This document shows positions 40,241 through 50,553 of a DNA stretch of 64,000 nucleotides, one piece after another. This stretch comes from Neoalteromonas arenosi. Its GTDB lineage: Bacteria > Pseudomonadota > Gammaproteobacteria > Enterobacterales > Alteromonadaceae. A program made the translations under genes and the position numbers. Within the stretch, counting starts at the first letter, position 1; each line of letters starts with the position of its first letter. The notes under the pieces are model-generated. The model ran no database searches. It saw nothing but the letters and a program-made list of their open reading frames with translations, and was not told the origin of the DNA. The stretch spans positions 372,675 through 436,674 of the forward strand of contig NZ_JAUCBP010000007.1 of NCBI RefSeq assembly GCF_030362855.1, given 5' to 3'.

Positions 40241-40270
40241 AAAAAGCCCGGTAATGACCGGGCTTTTTTT
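40241..40270. terminator. Bidirectional terminator between clpA and infA
   Basis: AAAAAGCCCGGT (40241-40252) and ACCGGGCTTTTT (40257-40268) form a 12-bp stem with an AATG loop, followed by extra T. The A-run on the other side lets it serve infA too. Confidence 0.93.
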
Positions 40271-40297
40271 TGTATTGCGTTCAGTACGAGGCTGTTT

Positions 40298-40516
40298 CTA
40301 GCGCGCGCGATAAATAATGCGACCTTTAGTTAGGTCGTAAGGGGTCATTTCTACTGTTACTTTGTCGCCCGTTAAAATGCGGATGTAGTTTTTGCGCATT
40401 TTGCCAGAAATGTGAGCGGTAACAACGTGACCGTTTTCTAATTCAACGCGGAACATTGTATTTGGCAAGGTATCTAAGATTGTACCTTCCATTTCAATAC
40501 TGTCTTCTTTTGCCAT
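40298..40516 (-). CDS. infA: Translation initiation factor IF-1
   Basis: A 72-residue S1/OB-fold protein ([45 protein letters not shown]) of exactly the E. coli length. I start at ATG 40516; six in-frame upstream codons are not part of the family. IF-1 binds the ribosomal A site during initiation. It sits between clpA and bpt as in many gammaproteobacteria. Confidence 0.97.
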   Translation of the reverse strand: MAKEDSIEMEGTILDTLPNTMFRVELENGHVVTAHISGKMRKNYIRILTGDKVTVEMTPYDLTKGRIIYRAR

Positions 40517-40592
40517 GTAAAGCAATAACCTCAATAATATCCAAAAAATTAGCCGCGCAGACTTTAATCAATAAGGTCGCCGCTGTAAAGCA

Positions 40593-41318
40593 TTAGTCTA
40601 TTTTTTTTACTATGCGATGCCATTTATTGTCAAAAAATCGCTCGTGGGGGAGAAACTCCTGTTTGTAATTCATCTTACGGCAAGCATCTACTTGGTAGCC
40701 TAAATATACATAGGGCTTGTTCTGCGCAACGGCATGACGGATGATCTGCATGATCATAAACTTACCCAAAGAGCGGTGCGCTAGATGCGGAGCAAAAAAA
40801 CAATACAGCGCAGAATAGGCTTCTTCTAATTCGTCGACGATGCTCACCGCGACCAGTTCACCGTCCTGCCAGGCCTCAAAAAACAGCGGGGCATTCCATT
40901 CACAATCGATAAAATTAATAAATTGACTAATACTCGGTGGGTACATAGACCCATCGGCATGACGCTCTGTAATATAGGCTTCATAAAGCGAATAGTAATT
41001 AGCTTGCAGATTGCGGCGCACTTGTATTTCAACCGCACGGTTTTTACTTAAAATACGCTTTTGACTTTTCGATGGCGTAAACTCATCGCTGACCACACGA
41101 ATACTCTGACAAGCATTGCAATGACGGCAGTGCGGACGATAGATTTGATCACCACTTCGGCGAAACCCCGCACGAATTAGTACACTGTATTGGCTACGCA
41201 AATCTTGATTGTCCTCGACGTAAACAAGCAGTTGTTCACTTTGGTCGGGTAGATAGCTACATGGAAAGGCCTGCGTCAGGCCAAACTTCATTAACAATTT
41301 ATCTGTTGTGGCTGCCAT
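40593..41318 (-). CDS. bpt: Aspartate/glutamate leucyltransferase (Bpt)
   Basis: A 241-residue arginyl-transferase-fold enzyme that attaches leucine to N-terminal Asp or Glu, making a ClpS substrate. It shows FPCSYLPDQSEQ, GFRRSGDQIYRPHCRHCNACQSIRV with the Cys cluster, SKSQKRILSKN and KYVYLGYQVDACRKMNYK-like C-terminus. The start overlaps the end of aat by 28 bp. Together with Aat it supplies both bacterial N-degron pathways. Confidence 0.94.
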   Translation of the reverse strand: MAATTDKLLMKFGLTQAFPCSYLPDQSEQLLVYVEDNQDLRSQYSVLIRAGFRRSGDQIYRPHCRHCNACQSIRVVSDEFTPSKSQKRILSKNRAVEIQVRRNLQANYYSLYEAYITERHADGSMYPPSISQFINFIDCEWNAPLFFEAWQDGELVAVSIVDELEEAYSALYCFFAPHLAHRSLGKFMIMQIIRHAVAQNKPYVYLGYQVDACRKMNYKQEFLPHERFFDNKWHRIVKKID

Positions 41319-42016
41319 AAATCTTCACTAACCCATTGTTTACGAGAAACTTTGAGCATTTCTAAGAACTCTCGTCTTGGTACGTTGCGACAGCCCAGAG
41401 AGCTCAAATGTGGATTATCGAGCTGGCAATCAATAACTGGAATTTGGAACTTTTGTAAGTGTTTAACTAGCGCAGCCAAGGCTAATTTGGACGTATTGGG
41501 TTTGCGGTGAAACATTGATTCTCCGGCAAAGTTGGCTCCAATGGATACTCCATACAAACCGCCTACGAGTTCGTCCTCTTGCCATACTTCTACCGAGTGA
41601 GCATAGCCGGCCTCGTGAAAGCGGTTATAGGCCTTGATCATACTCTCGGTTATCCAAGTCGAGTTTGAAAACGCTATCCCTGAGGCAGTGGTTTTCCGAG
41701 GGATCTTTGCACACTGTTGAATGACCTGCTCAAAGGCGTGATTTAATGTAATGCGGTACACATTTTTGCGAATTAATTTAGCTAAGCTTCGCGACAGGTG
41801 AAATTCATCACAGAATAGCAGCGCGCGAGGATCCGGTGACCACCATAAATAGGGCTCGCCAGGATTAAACCATGGGAATACGCCTTGAGCATAGGCTGCA
41901 CACAGGCGGTCAACACTCAGATCTCCGCCATATGCGAGGAGTCCATTAGGCTCCGCTAACGCGGTATCTGGGGGAGGGAAGTAATGTTGTTCGTCTAATT
42001 GATATAATTGGATCAT
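41291..42016 (-). CDS. aat: Leucyl/phenylalanyl-tRNA-protein transferase
   Basis: A 241-residue enzyme adding Leu or Phe to proteins starting with Arg or Lys. Features are FPPPDTALAEPNGLLAYGGDLS, YAQGVFPWFNPGEPYLWWSPDPR, EVWQEDELVGGLYGVSIGANFAGESMF-type core and IDCQLDNPHLSSLG. It lies between trxB and bpt, 36 bp after trxB, and overlaps bpt. Confidence 0.95.
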   Translation of the reverse strand: MIQLYQLDEQHYFPPPDTALAEPNGLLAYGGDLSVDRLCAAYAQGVFPWFNPGEPYLWWSPDPRALLFCDEFHLSRSLAKLIRKNVYRITLNHAFEQVIQQCAKIPRKTTASGIAFSNSTWITESMIKAYNRFHEAGYAHSVEVWQEDELVGGLYGVSIGANFAGESMFHRKPNTSKLALAALVKHLQKFQIPVIDCQLDNPHLSSLGCRNVPRREFLEMLKVSRKQWVSEDLWQPQQINC

Positions 42017-42052
42017 GCAAAGGCCTCAATCAGAGGCCTTCAGCATAACATG

Positions 42053-43042
<990 letters not shown>

Positions 43043-43304
43043 CTACCCGGCTGATTCGTTCAATAAGTGGTAATTTAAGGACTAATGATCAACTTTCAAC
43101 TGTCAGATGAATATTTAGCTGACTAGTATGTGCATGTTGGACAGGTTTGTTGCTCATTTTCATTCATTCTATGCTGATTTAACTATATTGTTAGCGTTGA
43201 TTGCGACCAAAAGAAGGGTCTCTGCGTTTATTATAATAAATCGATATACTCAAAAGGCGTATCTTTGCGTATATTAAAGGGTGTAAGGCAACAAAGAAAT
43301 CACT

Positions 43305-43751
43305 ATGTCGTTATCAGTCGCAACAATGTTGAAGGATGGTCAATCCTACATGCAAACATGGCCAATGGAAAAAGCGCTCTACGCTCTTTTCCCCGAGTGT
43401 CGTGTGGTCGCTGTCACGCGCCTTATGGTGAAAGTTGCGCCGCCATTAGCGATTTTGAGTTGTGCTGCACTGCTACAGTATTACGGCAGTGGTTATTTAC
43501 CTCAAGCGATTACTATTGCTGCATTCTTTCTTAGCTTACCCTTGCAGGGCTTAATGTGGCTCGGCCACCGTTCGAATCAAGAGCTACCCCCCGCACTCAA
43601 AGCTTGGTACTTAGAGATCCACGCTAGGATGCGTGAGCAGGGTTGTAAGTTACATGCAATTAAAGCCAAACCGCGCTACAAAGAGCTAGCGCAAATGCTG
43701 AAGACGGCATTTGAGGAACTTGACCGCGTGTTTACTAAAAATTGGTTTTAG
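43305..43751 (+). CDS. yfbV: UPF0208 membrane protein YfbV
   Basis: A 148-residue protein with two membrane helices (about 44-62 and 68-88). TWPMEKALYALFPECRV, SLPLQGLMWLGHRS, LPPALKAWYLEIHARM and the end KTAFEELDRVF match YfbV. In E. coli YfbV limits the spread of MatP-controlled Ter-domain organisation. Its 3' end overlaps sprT, tail to tail, by 17 bp. Confidence 0.88.
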   Translation: MSLSVATMLKDGQSYMQTWPMEKALYALFPECRVVAVTRLMVKVAPPLAILSCAALLQYYGSGYLPQAITIAAFFLSLPLQGLMWLGHRSNQELPPALKAWYLEIHARMREQGCKLHAIKAKPRYKELAQMLKTAFEELDRVFTKNWF

Positions 43752-44256
43752 TTGACTCACCGGACGCGAACCTCAACACTTCTCCACATCGACGGCATTG
43801 ATACTTTTGCTTTTGCCGCATGACTTTGTTGTGTCTCCTTACCGTCAGCTCAACCGTACCGCAACTACACTGGTAAGGGAATGTTGTGCTCGTAACCAAG
43901 CTCGACTGCATGTGATGTGTCACCTGCGGGGGGCACTTAAATACCTCCTGCATGACCGTTTGCCACTCGATCCCGTGTGGTTTTACTCTGCCATATAATT
44001 GATGTACCACGATGTGTGCAATTTCGTGGGGCAATACCTGCTCCATATAGTGCTGCGGATTTTCAACCAGAAATAGGCGATTCAGATTGATATGATTCTT
44101 GTGTAAATGGGCGCTGCCACCGTTGCGACCAGCTGCGCGAAATCCAAGTGTCGGCGGTTTAATGGATTTCGCAGCCCATGTAGTGGCTAAATCAATTAAC
44201 TCTATTACACGCGCCTGCAGAGCATCCTGAAGGGGTTGGGGGACGAACTTTGACAT
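43735..44256 (-). CDS. sprT: SprT-family zinc metalloprotease-like protein
   Basis: A 173-residue SprT/Spartan-like protein with the metal site LPHEIAHIVVHQLYG (HEIAH) and a zinc-ribbon tail (YQCSCG and YQCRRCGEVL). The protein length and the arrangement HExxH then Cys4 match E. coli SprT, whose cellular role is not settled. Distant eukaryotic relatives cut DNA-protein crosslinks. It follows the sppA terminator. Confidence 0.9.
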   Translation of the reverse strand: MSKFVPQPLQDALQARVIELIDLATTWAAKSIKPPTLGFRAAGRNGGSAHLHKNHINLNRLFLVENPQHYMEQVLPHEIAHIVVHQLYGRVKPHGIEWQTVMQEVFKCPPQVTHHMQSSLVTSTTFPYQCSCGTVELTVRRHNKVMRQKQKYQCRRCGEVLRFASGESTKTNF

Positions 44257-44259
44257 AAT

Positions 44260-44286
44260 AAAAAAGGCGCTAGTACTACTAGCGCC
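44260..44286 (-). terminator. Rho-independent terminator of sppA
   Basis: GGCGCTAG (44266-44273) and CTAGCGCC (44279-44286) form a perfect 8-bp stem; on the minus strand it is followed by six T. It lies 22 bp after the sppA stop and just ahead of the sprT start. Confidence 0.9.
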
Positions 44287-44308
44287 GATATTAAGGGAAA
44301 AGCAACGC

Positions 44309-46174
44309 TTAATCTATTTCACAAGCAATACACATTGCGTACACCCCGCGAGGGTCGTTCAAACGTGCAACGCTGTCGAAGTCTTCTATAACCTCTTTGA
44401 ATAAGCCCAATGCATAGCTTTGCTCATAACTAATACCGCTACCTTTGGCCATAGCAGCGGCTTGCCCGAAAAACTCTTTCCAGAATTTTTCTTTAGGTGA
44501 CAATGAGCGCTCGACCACCCGAGTATCGTAAGATTCTAGATTCGCTAATTCAGCGGCAGCGGCTACTGCGTCGTCAAGCGAACCCAGTTGATCGACCAAA
44601 CCAAGCTCCAGCGCGGTTTCACCAATCCAGACACGCCCTTGTGCAATTTCATCAACACGAGTCTCGGTTAATGAGCGTTCGCTCGCTACCAGTTCAATAA
44701 ACTGTTTGTACGAATGCTCAATGCTACCTTGAATAATTTGTCCCACGCGCGGATCCAACGAGCGCGCCGCAGATATGCCGGCGACCTCCGTCGTGCCTAC
44801 GCCGTCCACCGTAATGCCCAAGTAGTCCAGCGTATTCTCATAGGTCATAAACATGCCAAACACACCGATTGAGCCGGTAATGGTACTAGGTGAAGCAACG
44901 ATTTTATCCGCGCTTGCAGAGATCCAATAGCCGCCTGATGCCGCGTATGTACCCATTTTAGCTACCACAGGCTTACCTGCTTGTTTGAGTAATTCAATTT
45001 CATTGCGTATCACTTCCGAAGCGAAAGCACTGCCGCCTGGAGAATCGACATGCAAAACAACCGCTTTGATTTGATCGTCAAGGCGAGCCTTGCGCAGCAA
45101 CCGCGCGGTAGAATCACCGCCAATCGCGCCAGCCTTTTGATCGCCGTTTAAGATCACACCTTTTGCAACAACGATACCCACTTGATCCCCGTCGTTTTGC
45201 ATGAACGCAGAAGGCATGCTGATGACGTCTAGGTAATTTTCATAGGAAACGGATTTGAAACCAAGGCGCGAGCTGTCCTGACCAACTAAGTCTTGTAGTT
45301 CGGTGCGTACTTGCTCACGGTTTTTCAACTGATCAACCCAGCCGTATTCCAATGCGTAGCGAGCAAAGTCACCATCGACATCAGCCATTTTGCCCGCTAA
45401 TACGTCAAGCTTTTCATCAAAATTGCTCATTTCCATGTCACGGGCTTCAGCGACATCCGCTTTGTATTGTTGCCAATATACATCTAGCCATGCCGTGTTT
45501 GCTTCACGTGCAGCGTCAGACATGTCGTTGCGCAAGTATGGCTCTACCGCTGATTTAAATGTACCGACACGAAAAATATGCGTGGTCAGTTTGAGTTTTT
45601 CGAGTGCATCTTTGAAATACGTGCGATAACGACCGTAGCCTTCTAGCAGCATTCCACCCATTGGATGCAAGTAGACATTATCCGCATGCGCAGCAATGTA
45701 ATATTGATCTTGCGTGTAGAAGTCGCCGACAGCGTAAACTGGTTTACCGGATTGTTTAAAGTCCTCTACTGCTTCGGCGATGACGCGTAGTTTATCCAAA
45801 CCTCCGCCGTACATAGCCTGGAGGTCCAGAACTAAGGCCGTAATGCGATTGTCGCGTTTGGCATTTTCCAATACCATAACAACATCAGATACTAAGACCT
45901 CAGGGTTTTCTTCCTGCTGGTCAAAGGCTTCATTGACAAATTGCTCGAATGGGTCGACCGCAGTTTTCTCGATCACCAAGTTTCCACGCAGATTAAGCAC
46001 CAAAGCACTGTCCTGCTCGATCACAATTTTCCCATCATCATCACCGCTTATAGCGATAAAGAAACCGACAATCAGTAAAAGAAAGATGGCGTTAAAAATT
46101 AACTTACGACTGAAATTAAGAACATTCCAGATCCCGACGAACAACGACTTCGTCCAACTACCACTGCTGGCCAT
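44309..46174 (-). CDS. sppA: Signal peptide peptidase SppA (67-kDa type)
   Basis: A 621-residue inner-membrane serine protease that degrades cleaved signal peptides. One N-terminal membrane helix (about 25-43) precedes two tandem S49 domains. The catalytic Lys is in the first domain (YRTYFKDALEKLKLTTHIFRVGTFKSAVEPY), and the nucleophile Ser is in KMGTYAASGGYWISASADKI of the second. Both are present. The last residues (MCIACEID) are unusual but do not affect the core. Confidence 0.93.
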   Translation of the reverse strand: MASSGSWTKSLFVGIWNVLNFSRKLIFNAIFLLLIVGFFIAISGDDDGKIVIEQDSALVLNLRGNLVIEKTAVDPFEQFVNEAFDQQEENPEVLVSDVVMVLENAKRDNRITALVLDLQAMYGGGLDKLRVIAEAVEDFKQSGKPVYAVGDFYTQDQYYIAAHADNVYLHPMGGMLLEGYGRYRTYFKDALEKLKLTTHIFRVGTFKSAVEPYLRNDMSDAAREANTAWLDVYWQQYKADVAEARDMEMSNFDEKLDVLAGKMADVDGDFARYALEYGWVDQLKNREQVRTELQDLVGQDSSRLGFKSVSYENYLDVISMPSAFMQNDGDQVGIVVAKGVILNGDQKAGAIGGDSTARLLRKARLDDQIKAVVLHVDSPGGSAFASEVIRNEIELLKQAGKPVVAKMGTYAASGGYWISASADKIVASPSTITGSIGVFGMFMTYENTLDYLGITVDGVGTTEVAGISAARSLDPRVGQIIQGSIEHSYKQFIELVASERSLTETRVDEIAQGRVWIGETALELGLVDQLGSLDDAVAAAAELANLESYDTRVVERSLSPKEKFWKEFFGQAAAMAKGSGISYEQSYALGLFKEVIEDFDSVARLNDPRGVYAMCIACEID

Positions 46175-46290
46175 GTAAAAGACACCTCTGCTATTTTTCT
46201 GTTTATATGGTAATCAAAGCCAGTTAGATCGCGAAATTTTAAATGTAATTAATTATGACAAAACAACCAATATACGTTTCGTATTGCGTA

Positions 46291-46485
46291 TTAGTCAGGT
46301 TTTTCACTTAGCCAACGACTGATCACTTGTGCTATTGCTTTGTGATCACTCGCGCTTAAGCTCATCAATAAAGCTGATGTGCGTTCACTGCGTTGTGCCT
46401 TTTGTGATTGACGTTGATGCAACCGTGAAAAGGCACTTGGTTTGGCAGCAGCAGAGTTTCGGCTGGAATTTTTTTTCTGCGTCAC
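46291..46485 (-). CDS. Small basic hypothetical protein
   Basis: A possible 64-residue protein from GTG with an AGAAG-like site upstream. The first half is Ser/Lys/Arg-rich and disordered; the second half (LLMSLSASDHKAIAQVISRWLSEKP) looks like one amphipathic helix pair. It lies in the 370-bp gap between sppA and the DoxX gene, on the same strand as sppA. I recognise no family. Confidence 0.4.
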   Translation of the reverse strand: MTQKKNSSRNSAAAKPSAFSRLHQRQSQKAQRSERTSALLMSLSASDHKAIAQVISRWLSEKPD

Positions 46486-46544
46486 TGAAATAATTTTCTT
46501 CTAAAAGCACTCTACTTAGTTAATCCTAAGCAGAGAGTATTATC

Positions 46545-47162
46545 GTGTTAAAAACAATCACTACAAAGTATCAGCAAGTTGTTGCATCTTCGCAAGTTGC
46601 AGACGGCATAGCGTCACTACTCATTCGGCTTTACCTTGCGCCTGTTATGCTGCAAGCGGGGTGGAACAAACATACCTCCTTTGACAACATTGTTGCTTGG
46701 TTTGGTAACACCGAGTGGGGATTGGGATTACCATTTCCTGAGTTATTAGCGTTTCTGGCGACTTATACAGAACTCATAGGTGGTGTATTCCTGCTTATTG
46801 GCCTAGCCACACGATTAATCGCAATTCCATTAGCGTTCACGATGCTGGTGGCCGCTTTTACAGTACATTGGGAAAATGGTTGGCTAGCGATTGCCGATAG
46901 CAGCAGCTGGCTAGCAGACGGCACGATTTTGCATAACCCTAGTGTTATGGAATCAGCGGATAAACTGGCTGCGGCGAAATCGCTATTACAAGAGCATGGC
47001 CATTATGATTGGTTAACCAGTAGCGGCAATTTCGTTATTCTCAATAACGGGATCGAGTTTGCTATGACCTACTTTGTTATGCTGGTTGCACTATTTTTTA
47101 TGGGCGGCGGGCGTTTCTTTAGCCTGGACTATTGGCTTACCAAGCGAATATCTAAGGCATAA
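46545..47162 (+). CDS. DoxX-family membrane protein
   Basis: A 205-residue inner-membrane protein with four predicted helices. LLIRLYLAPVMLQAGWNKH, GLPFPELLAFLATYTELIGGVFLLIGLATR and PLAFTMLVAAFTVHW are the DoxX pattern; a longer loop (about 120-165) precedes the last helix. The start is GTG. DoxX proteins have varied or unknown redox-related roles. No partner gene adjoins it. Confidence 0.8.
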   Translation: MLKTITTKYQQVVASSQVADGIASLLIRLYLAPVMLQAGWNKHTSFDNIVAWFGNTEWGLGLPFPELLAFLATYTELIGGVFLLIGLATRLIAIPLAFTMLVAAFTVHWENGWLAIADSSSWLADGTILHNPSVMESADKLAAAKSLLQEHGHYDWLTSSGNFVILNNGIEFAMTYFVMLVALFFMGGGRFFSLDYWLTKRISKA

Positions 47163-47240
47163 GTTTAAATATCGATGGCATTGAGCCGATCGCAATAAAT
47201 GATATGATCGGTTCATCTTTCTTCGCAGTAAAGCTTTACT

Positions 47241-47792
47241 ATGAATGCTATCGACTTATTACTAAACCGCCAATCTCAACCGCGTCTACAAGCGCCCGCG
47301 CCAGCAGGTGAAGCGTTGCAAATTATTCAACAGGCAGCACTGCGCGCGCCTGATCATGCGGGTTTAACGCCGTGGCAATTTGTCATTATTGAAGGCGACG
47401 GCTTAGAACGGCTGGGGCAGTTGTTTATAGAGTCTGTGAAAGCGCGTGGCGGCGACCAAGAGTCACTTGCCAGGGCTCCCCTATTGCCCAAAAGATCGCC
47501 GATGATTATTGCTGCGGCGACGCGCTACACCGATCACCCTAAAGTGCCCAGAGTAGAACAAGTTCAGTCTGCGGCGTGCGCGGTTCATGCGATGCAAATG
47601 GCGGCATTCGCGCAAGGGTTTTCAGGCATATGGCGCACGGGCAGTTATGCGCAGTGTGATGTGGTTAAACAAGGCTTAGGTTTTTCATCAGATGAAGAAT
47701 TGGTTGGGTTTTTGTATCTAGGTAGCTCACCAATTTCTCCGCGTCAGCCGCCCAAACGCAGCGCCGATGACTATTTTAGCCATTGGCGCTAG
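47241..47792 (+). CDS. ydjA: Nitroreductase-family protein, YdjA-like
   Basis: A 183-residue FMN-dependent reductase. LLLNRQSQPRLQAPAP, the FMN-binding AALRAPDHAGLTPWQFVII and GFSGIWRTGSYA are close to E. coli YdjA, a small member of the nitroreductase superfamily with an unknown natural substrate. Length equals YdjA. It converges on pykA with only 5 bp between the stops. Confidence 0.85.
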   Translation: MNAIDLLLNRQSQPRLQAPAPAGEALQIIQQAALRAPDHAGLTPWQFVIIEGDGLERLGQLFIESVKARGGDQESLARAPLLPKRSPMIIAAATRYTDHPKVPRVEQVQSAACAVHAMQMAAFAQGFSGIWRTGSYAQCDVVKQGLGFSSDEELVGFLYLGSSPISPRQPPKRSADDYFSHWR

Positions 47793-47797
47793 TCATC

Positions 47798-49234
47798 TTA
47801 GTTGACGGTTACAATCTTACACGCGTTCGTCGCACCAACAGTTTCCATTTCATCGCCGTAGGTCATAATGAATTGGTCACCTGTCTTGACTAAGTTTTGT
47901 GCTTTGAGGACATCAATGACGTCCTGTTTTAATTGGCCTGGAGCACTTTGACGCGAATCAAAAAATACCGGTTGTACGCCGCGGTAAAGAGCCATAGTGT
48001 TTAGTGAGCCGACATGGCGCGAGAGGGCGATTATCGGTAAGCCAGTTGTAATGCGCGACATTAGCTTCGGCGTATTTCCACTTTCTGTCAGACCTACAAT
48101 AGCCTTAATATTAGGAAGGTGATTAGCCGCGTAAACAGCTGACATCGCCATTGTCTCACTGACCGAGGTGAAAAACTCATCCAAGCGATGCTTGGATATT
48201 TTCACACTCGGATGCGTTTCTGCACCCTCACACACACGTGCCATGGCCTGCACGGTTTCTACCGGAAAGTTACCTGCTGCCGTCTCTGCTGAAAGCATTA
48301 CTGCATCAGTTCCATCCAGTACAGCGTTCGCAACGTCCATAACTTCCGCACGTGTTGGCATCGGACTGTCTATCATTGATTCCATCATTTGCGTGGCAGT
48401 AATTACGACTTTATTGAGTTGCCTTGAGCGTGCGATCAGTTTCTTTTGAACGCCGACCAACTCTGCATCACCAATTTCGACGCCCAGATCGCCACGCGCA
48501 ACCATTACTGCATCTGAAGCAGAGATGATATCGTCAATTGCGCTGTCGGATTCGACCGTTTCTGCGCGTTCGACTTTGGCACAGATCTTTGCTTCACAAC
48601 CTGCTTGACGAGCCAGCTCACGAGCATAATTGAGATCTGCGCTAGAGCGGGGGAATGATACCGCGAGGTAGTCGACTCCGATTTCTGCAGCTGTAATTAT
48701 GTCGCGCTTGTCTTTCTCGGTAAGTGCTTCAGCTGATAGCCCTCCACCTTGACGATTTATACCTTTATTATTCGAGAGTTTGCCGCCGACGGTTACTTTG
48801 GTAAATATACGACGCCCTTCGACGTTTTCAACTCGCAGTTGAATACGACCATCATCGAGTAAAAGAATGTCACCGTGACCGACATCATCGGGAAGTGCTT
48901 TGTAATCAATACCCACCTGTTGTTGATCGCCGGCATCTTTATCTAGTTCTGCATCGAGTATAAAGTCATCACCAACAGCGAGTTTAATCGACCCTTCTTT
49001 AAATCGAGATACGCGAATTTTGGGGCCCTGTAAGTCCCCTAATATAGCAACGTATTTCCCTAAGTTTTTGGCAGCCTGACGCACTTTCTTTGCACGCTCT
49101 ATATGGTCTTCGGCATTACCATGACTGAAATTCATCCGCACAGTGTTAGCACCCGCAGCGATTATCGCTTCAATCATCTCTACACTGTCTGTTGCAGGGC
49201 CGAGAGTCGCTAAAATTTTTGTTCTTCTGGTCAT
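47798..49234 (-). CDS. pykA: Pyruvate kinase (PykA type)
   Basis: A 478-residue enzyme converting PEP and ADP to pyruvate and ATP. It has [60 protein letters not shown] and [20 protein letters not shown]. The match to E. coli PykA (480 residues, AMP-activated) is better than to PykF. A HexR-type box lies 50 bp upstream, which fits the HexR regulons known in Shewanella and Pseudoalteromonas. Confidence 0.95.
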   Translation of the reverse strand: MTRRTKILATLGPATDSVEMIEAIIAAGANTVRMNFSHGNAEDHIERAKKVRQAAKNLGKYVAILGDLQGPKIRVSRFKEGSIKLAVGDDFILDAELDKDAGDQQQVGIDYKALPDDVGHGDILLLDDGRIQLRVENVEGRRIFTKVTVGGKLSNNKGINRQGGGLSAEALTEKDKRDIITAAEIGVDYLAVSFPRSSADLNYARELARQAGCEAKICAKVERAETVESDSAIDDIISASDAVMVARGDLGVEIGDAELVGVQKKLIARSRQLNKVVITATQMMESMIDSPMPTRAEVMDVANAVLDGTDAVMLSAETAAGNFPVETVQAMARVCEGAETHPSVKISKHRLDEFFTSVSETMAMSAVYAANHLPNIKAIVGLTESGNTPKLMSRITTGLPIIALSRHVGSLNTMALYRGVQPVFFDSRQSAPGQLKQDVIDVLKAQNLVKTGDQFIMTYGDEMETVGATNACKIVTVN

Positions 49235-49283
49235 TTGTTCCGCCGTCTAATCGAAGTAATCTGTTGGTGTTGGAATTTGATTA

Positions 49284-49298
49284 CGTAATTTAATTACA
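49284..49298. promoter_or_regulatory. HexR-type box upstream of pykA
   Basis: CGTAATTTAATTACA differs from the palindrome TGTAA-N5-TTACA at only one position and lies 50 bp before the pykA start, in the expected operator location. Confidence 0.65.
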
Positions 49299-49441
49299 TT
49301 TATGGTAGTTCACAGCGAGCGTAATATGCAAATTTAATGCGGCATAATTACGTGTTTTTTAACCATAAATAGGTCTTACCAGTTGGGCGGGCAGCCGCAT
49401 ATACTGCGGCGGTTTGGCTTTAATTTTTAGCGGAAGATCAA

Positions 49442-50290
49442 TTAATCGCGCTTGTCATAACGCGAGCCGCGAAGTGTGTCTTTCACGCGCTTTAAGTTTT
49501 CACGGAATTTATTACCTCGCCGCAACGTAAAGCCTGTTGCCAGGATATCGATAAGGGTGAGTTGCGCAATGCGCGACGCCATTGGCATGTACATATCAGT
49601 GTCTTCTGGGACCTCCAACGACAACACATAGTTACATTCTTTTGCCAGCGGACTGTCGGCTGAGGTAATGCCAACGACCGTCGCGTCATTGCTGCGTGCA
49701 ATATTGGCTATCTCAACCAAACTCTTGGTGCGTCCGGTGTGTGATATCACCACCACCACATCATCTTCGCCGCAATTCATACAGCTCATCCGCTGCATTA
49801 CAACGTCTTCGAAATACACGACAGGCACGTTAAAACGAAAGAACTTATTCAATGCATCATGCGCGACTGATGCTGATGCTCCTAATCCAAAGAATGAAAT
49901 CTTTTGCGCTTGCGTGAGTAGGTCAACGACCCGGTTCACTGTGTTTATATCAATTGACTGGCGCGCCACTTCGAGAGACGCCATTGTCGACTCAAAGATC
50001 TTATTGGTGTACTCCTGAGGCCCATCGTTTTCGTCGACGTGGCGATTTACGTAGGGCGTTCCATTTGCCAGGCTTTGTGCGAGATGAAGCTTAAAATCGG
50101 GGAAACCCTTAGTATCTAAACGGCGACAAAAACGGTTGACCGTCGGTTCACTAACATCCGACATTTTCGCCAGAGTCGCTATACTGCTGTGAATTGCTGT
50201 CTGTGGATTGGCTAAAATCACCTCAGCGACTTTGCGTTCCGATTTACTAAACGCGCCTTTATTCTCGGATATTCTCTCAAGTATGTTCAT
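49442..50290 (-). CDS. hexR: HexR, RpiR-family regulator of central carbon metabolism
   Basis: A 282-residue protein with an N-terminal HTH_6 domain (IATLAKMSDVSEPTVNRFCRRL, about residues 38-59) and a SIS sugar-phosphate domain (KISFFGLGASASVAHDALNKFFRF; VVVISHTGRTKSLVEIA). HexR binds the Entner-Doudoroff intermediate KDPG, which releases it from DNA. It is divergent from zwf, the first gene of the pathway, and matching palindromes lie by zwf, pykA, gapA and ppsA here. Confidence 0.93.
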   Translation of the reverse strand: MNILERISENKGAFSKSERKVAEVILANPQTAIHSSIATLAKMSDVSEPTVNRFCRRLDTKGFPDFKLHLAQSLANGTPYVNRHVDENDGPQEYTNKIFESTMASLEVARQSIDINTVNRVVDLLTQAQKISFFGLGASASVAHDALNKFFRFNVPVVYFEDVVMQRMSCMNCGEDDVVVVISHTGRTKSLVEIANIARSNDATVVGITSADSPLAKECNYVLSLEVPEDTDMYMPMASRIAQLTLIDILATGFTLRRGNKFRENLKRVKDTLRGSRYDKRD

Positions 50291-50453
50291 ACGACTGTGG
50301 TTTTTACTATACTGGTTTAGCGGATATCACAAATATACTACTAGATAAATGTAAAAAGACATCAAAACCTGTAATTTTTTAACAAATTTGATTGAAAAAG
50401 TGCCAAGCAGGAAGAAAGTAACCCGCAAAAAGACCCAGAAATCGCGTAATTAA

Positions 50454-50469
50454 GTTGTAAAATTACAAC
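50454..50469. promoter_or_regulatory. Palindrome between hexR and zwf (possible HexR site)
   Basis: GTTGTAA-AA-TTACAAC has the same half-sites as the HexR boxes but with 2 instead of 5 central bases. It is 85 bp before zwf. A preceding CGTAAT (50445-50450) recurs in the same relation at 58235, so the real site may be a longer variant. Confidence 0.45.
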
Positions 50470-50553
50470 ATTTAATGTTAACTTGAACTGTATAACCAAA
50501 TGGGTAGGTTGTTGTCGACCAAACCATTACCCGCATAGTTAAGGTAAAAACAA

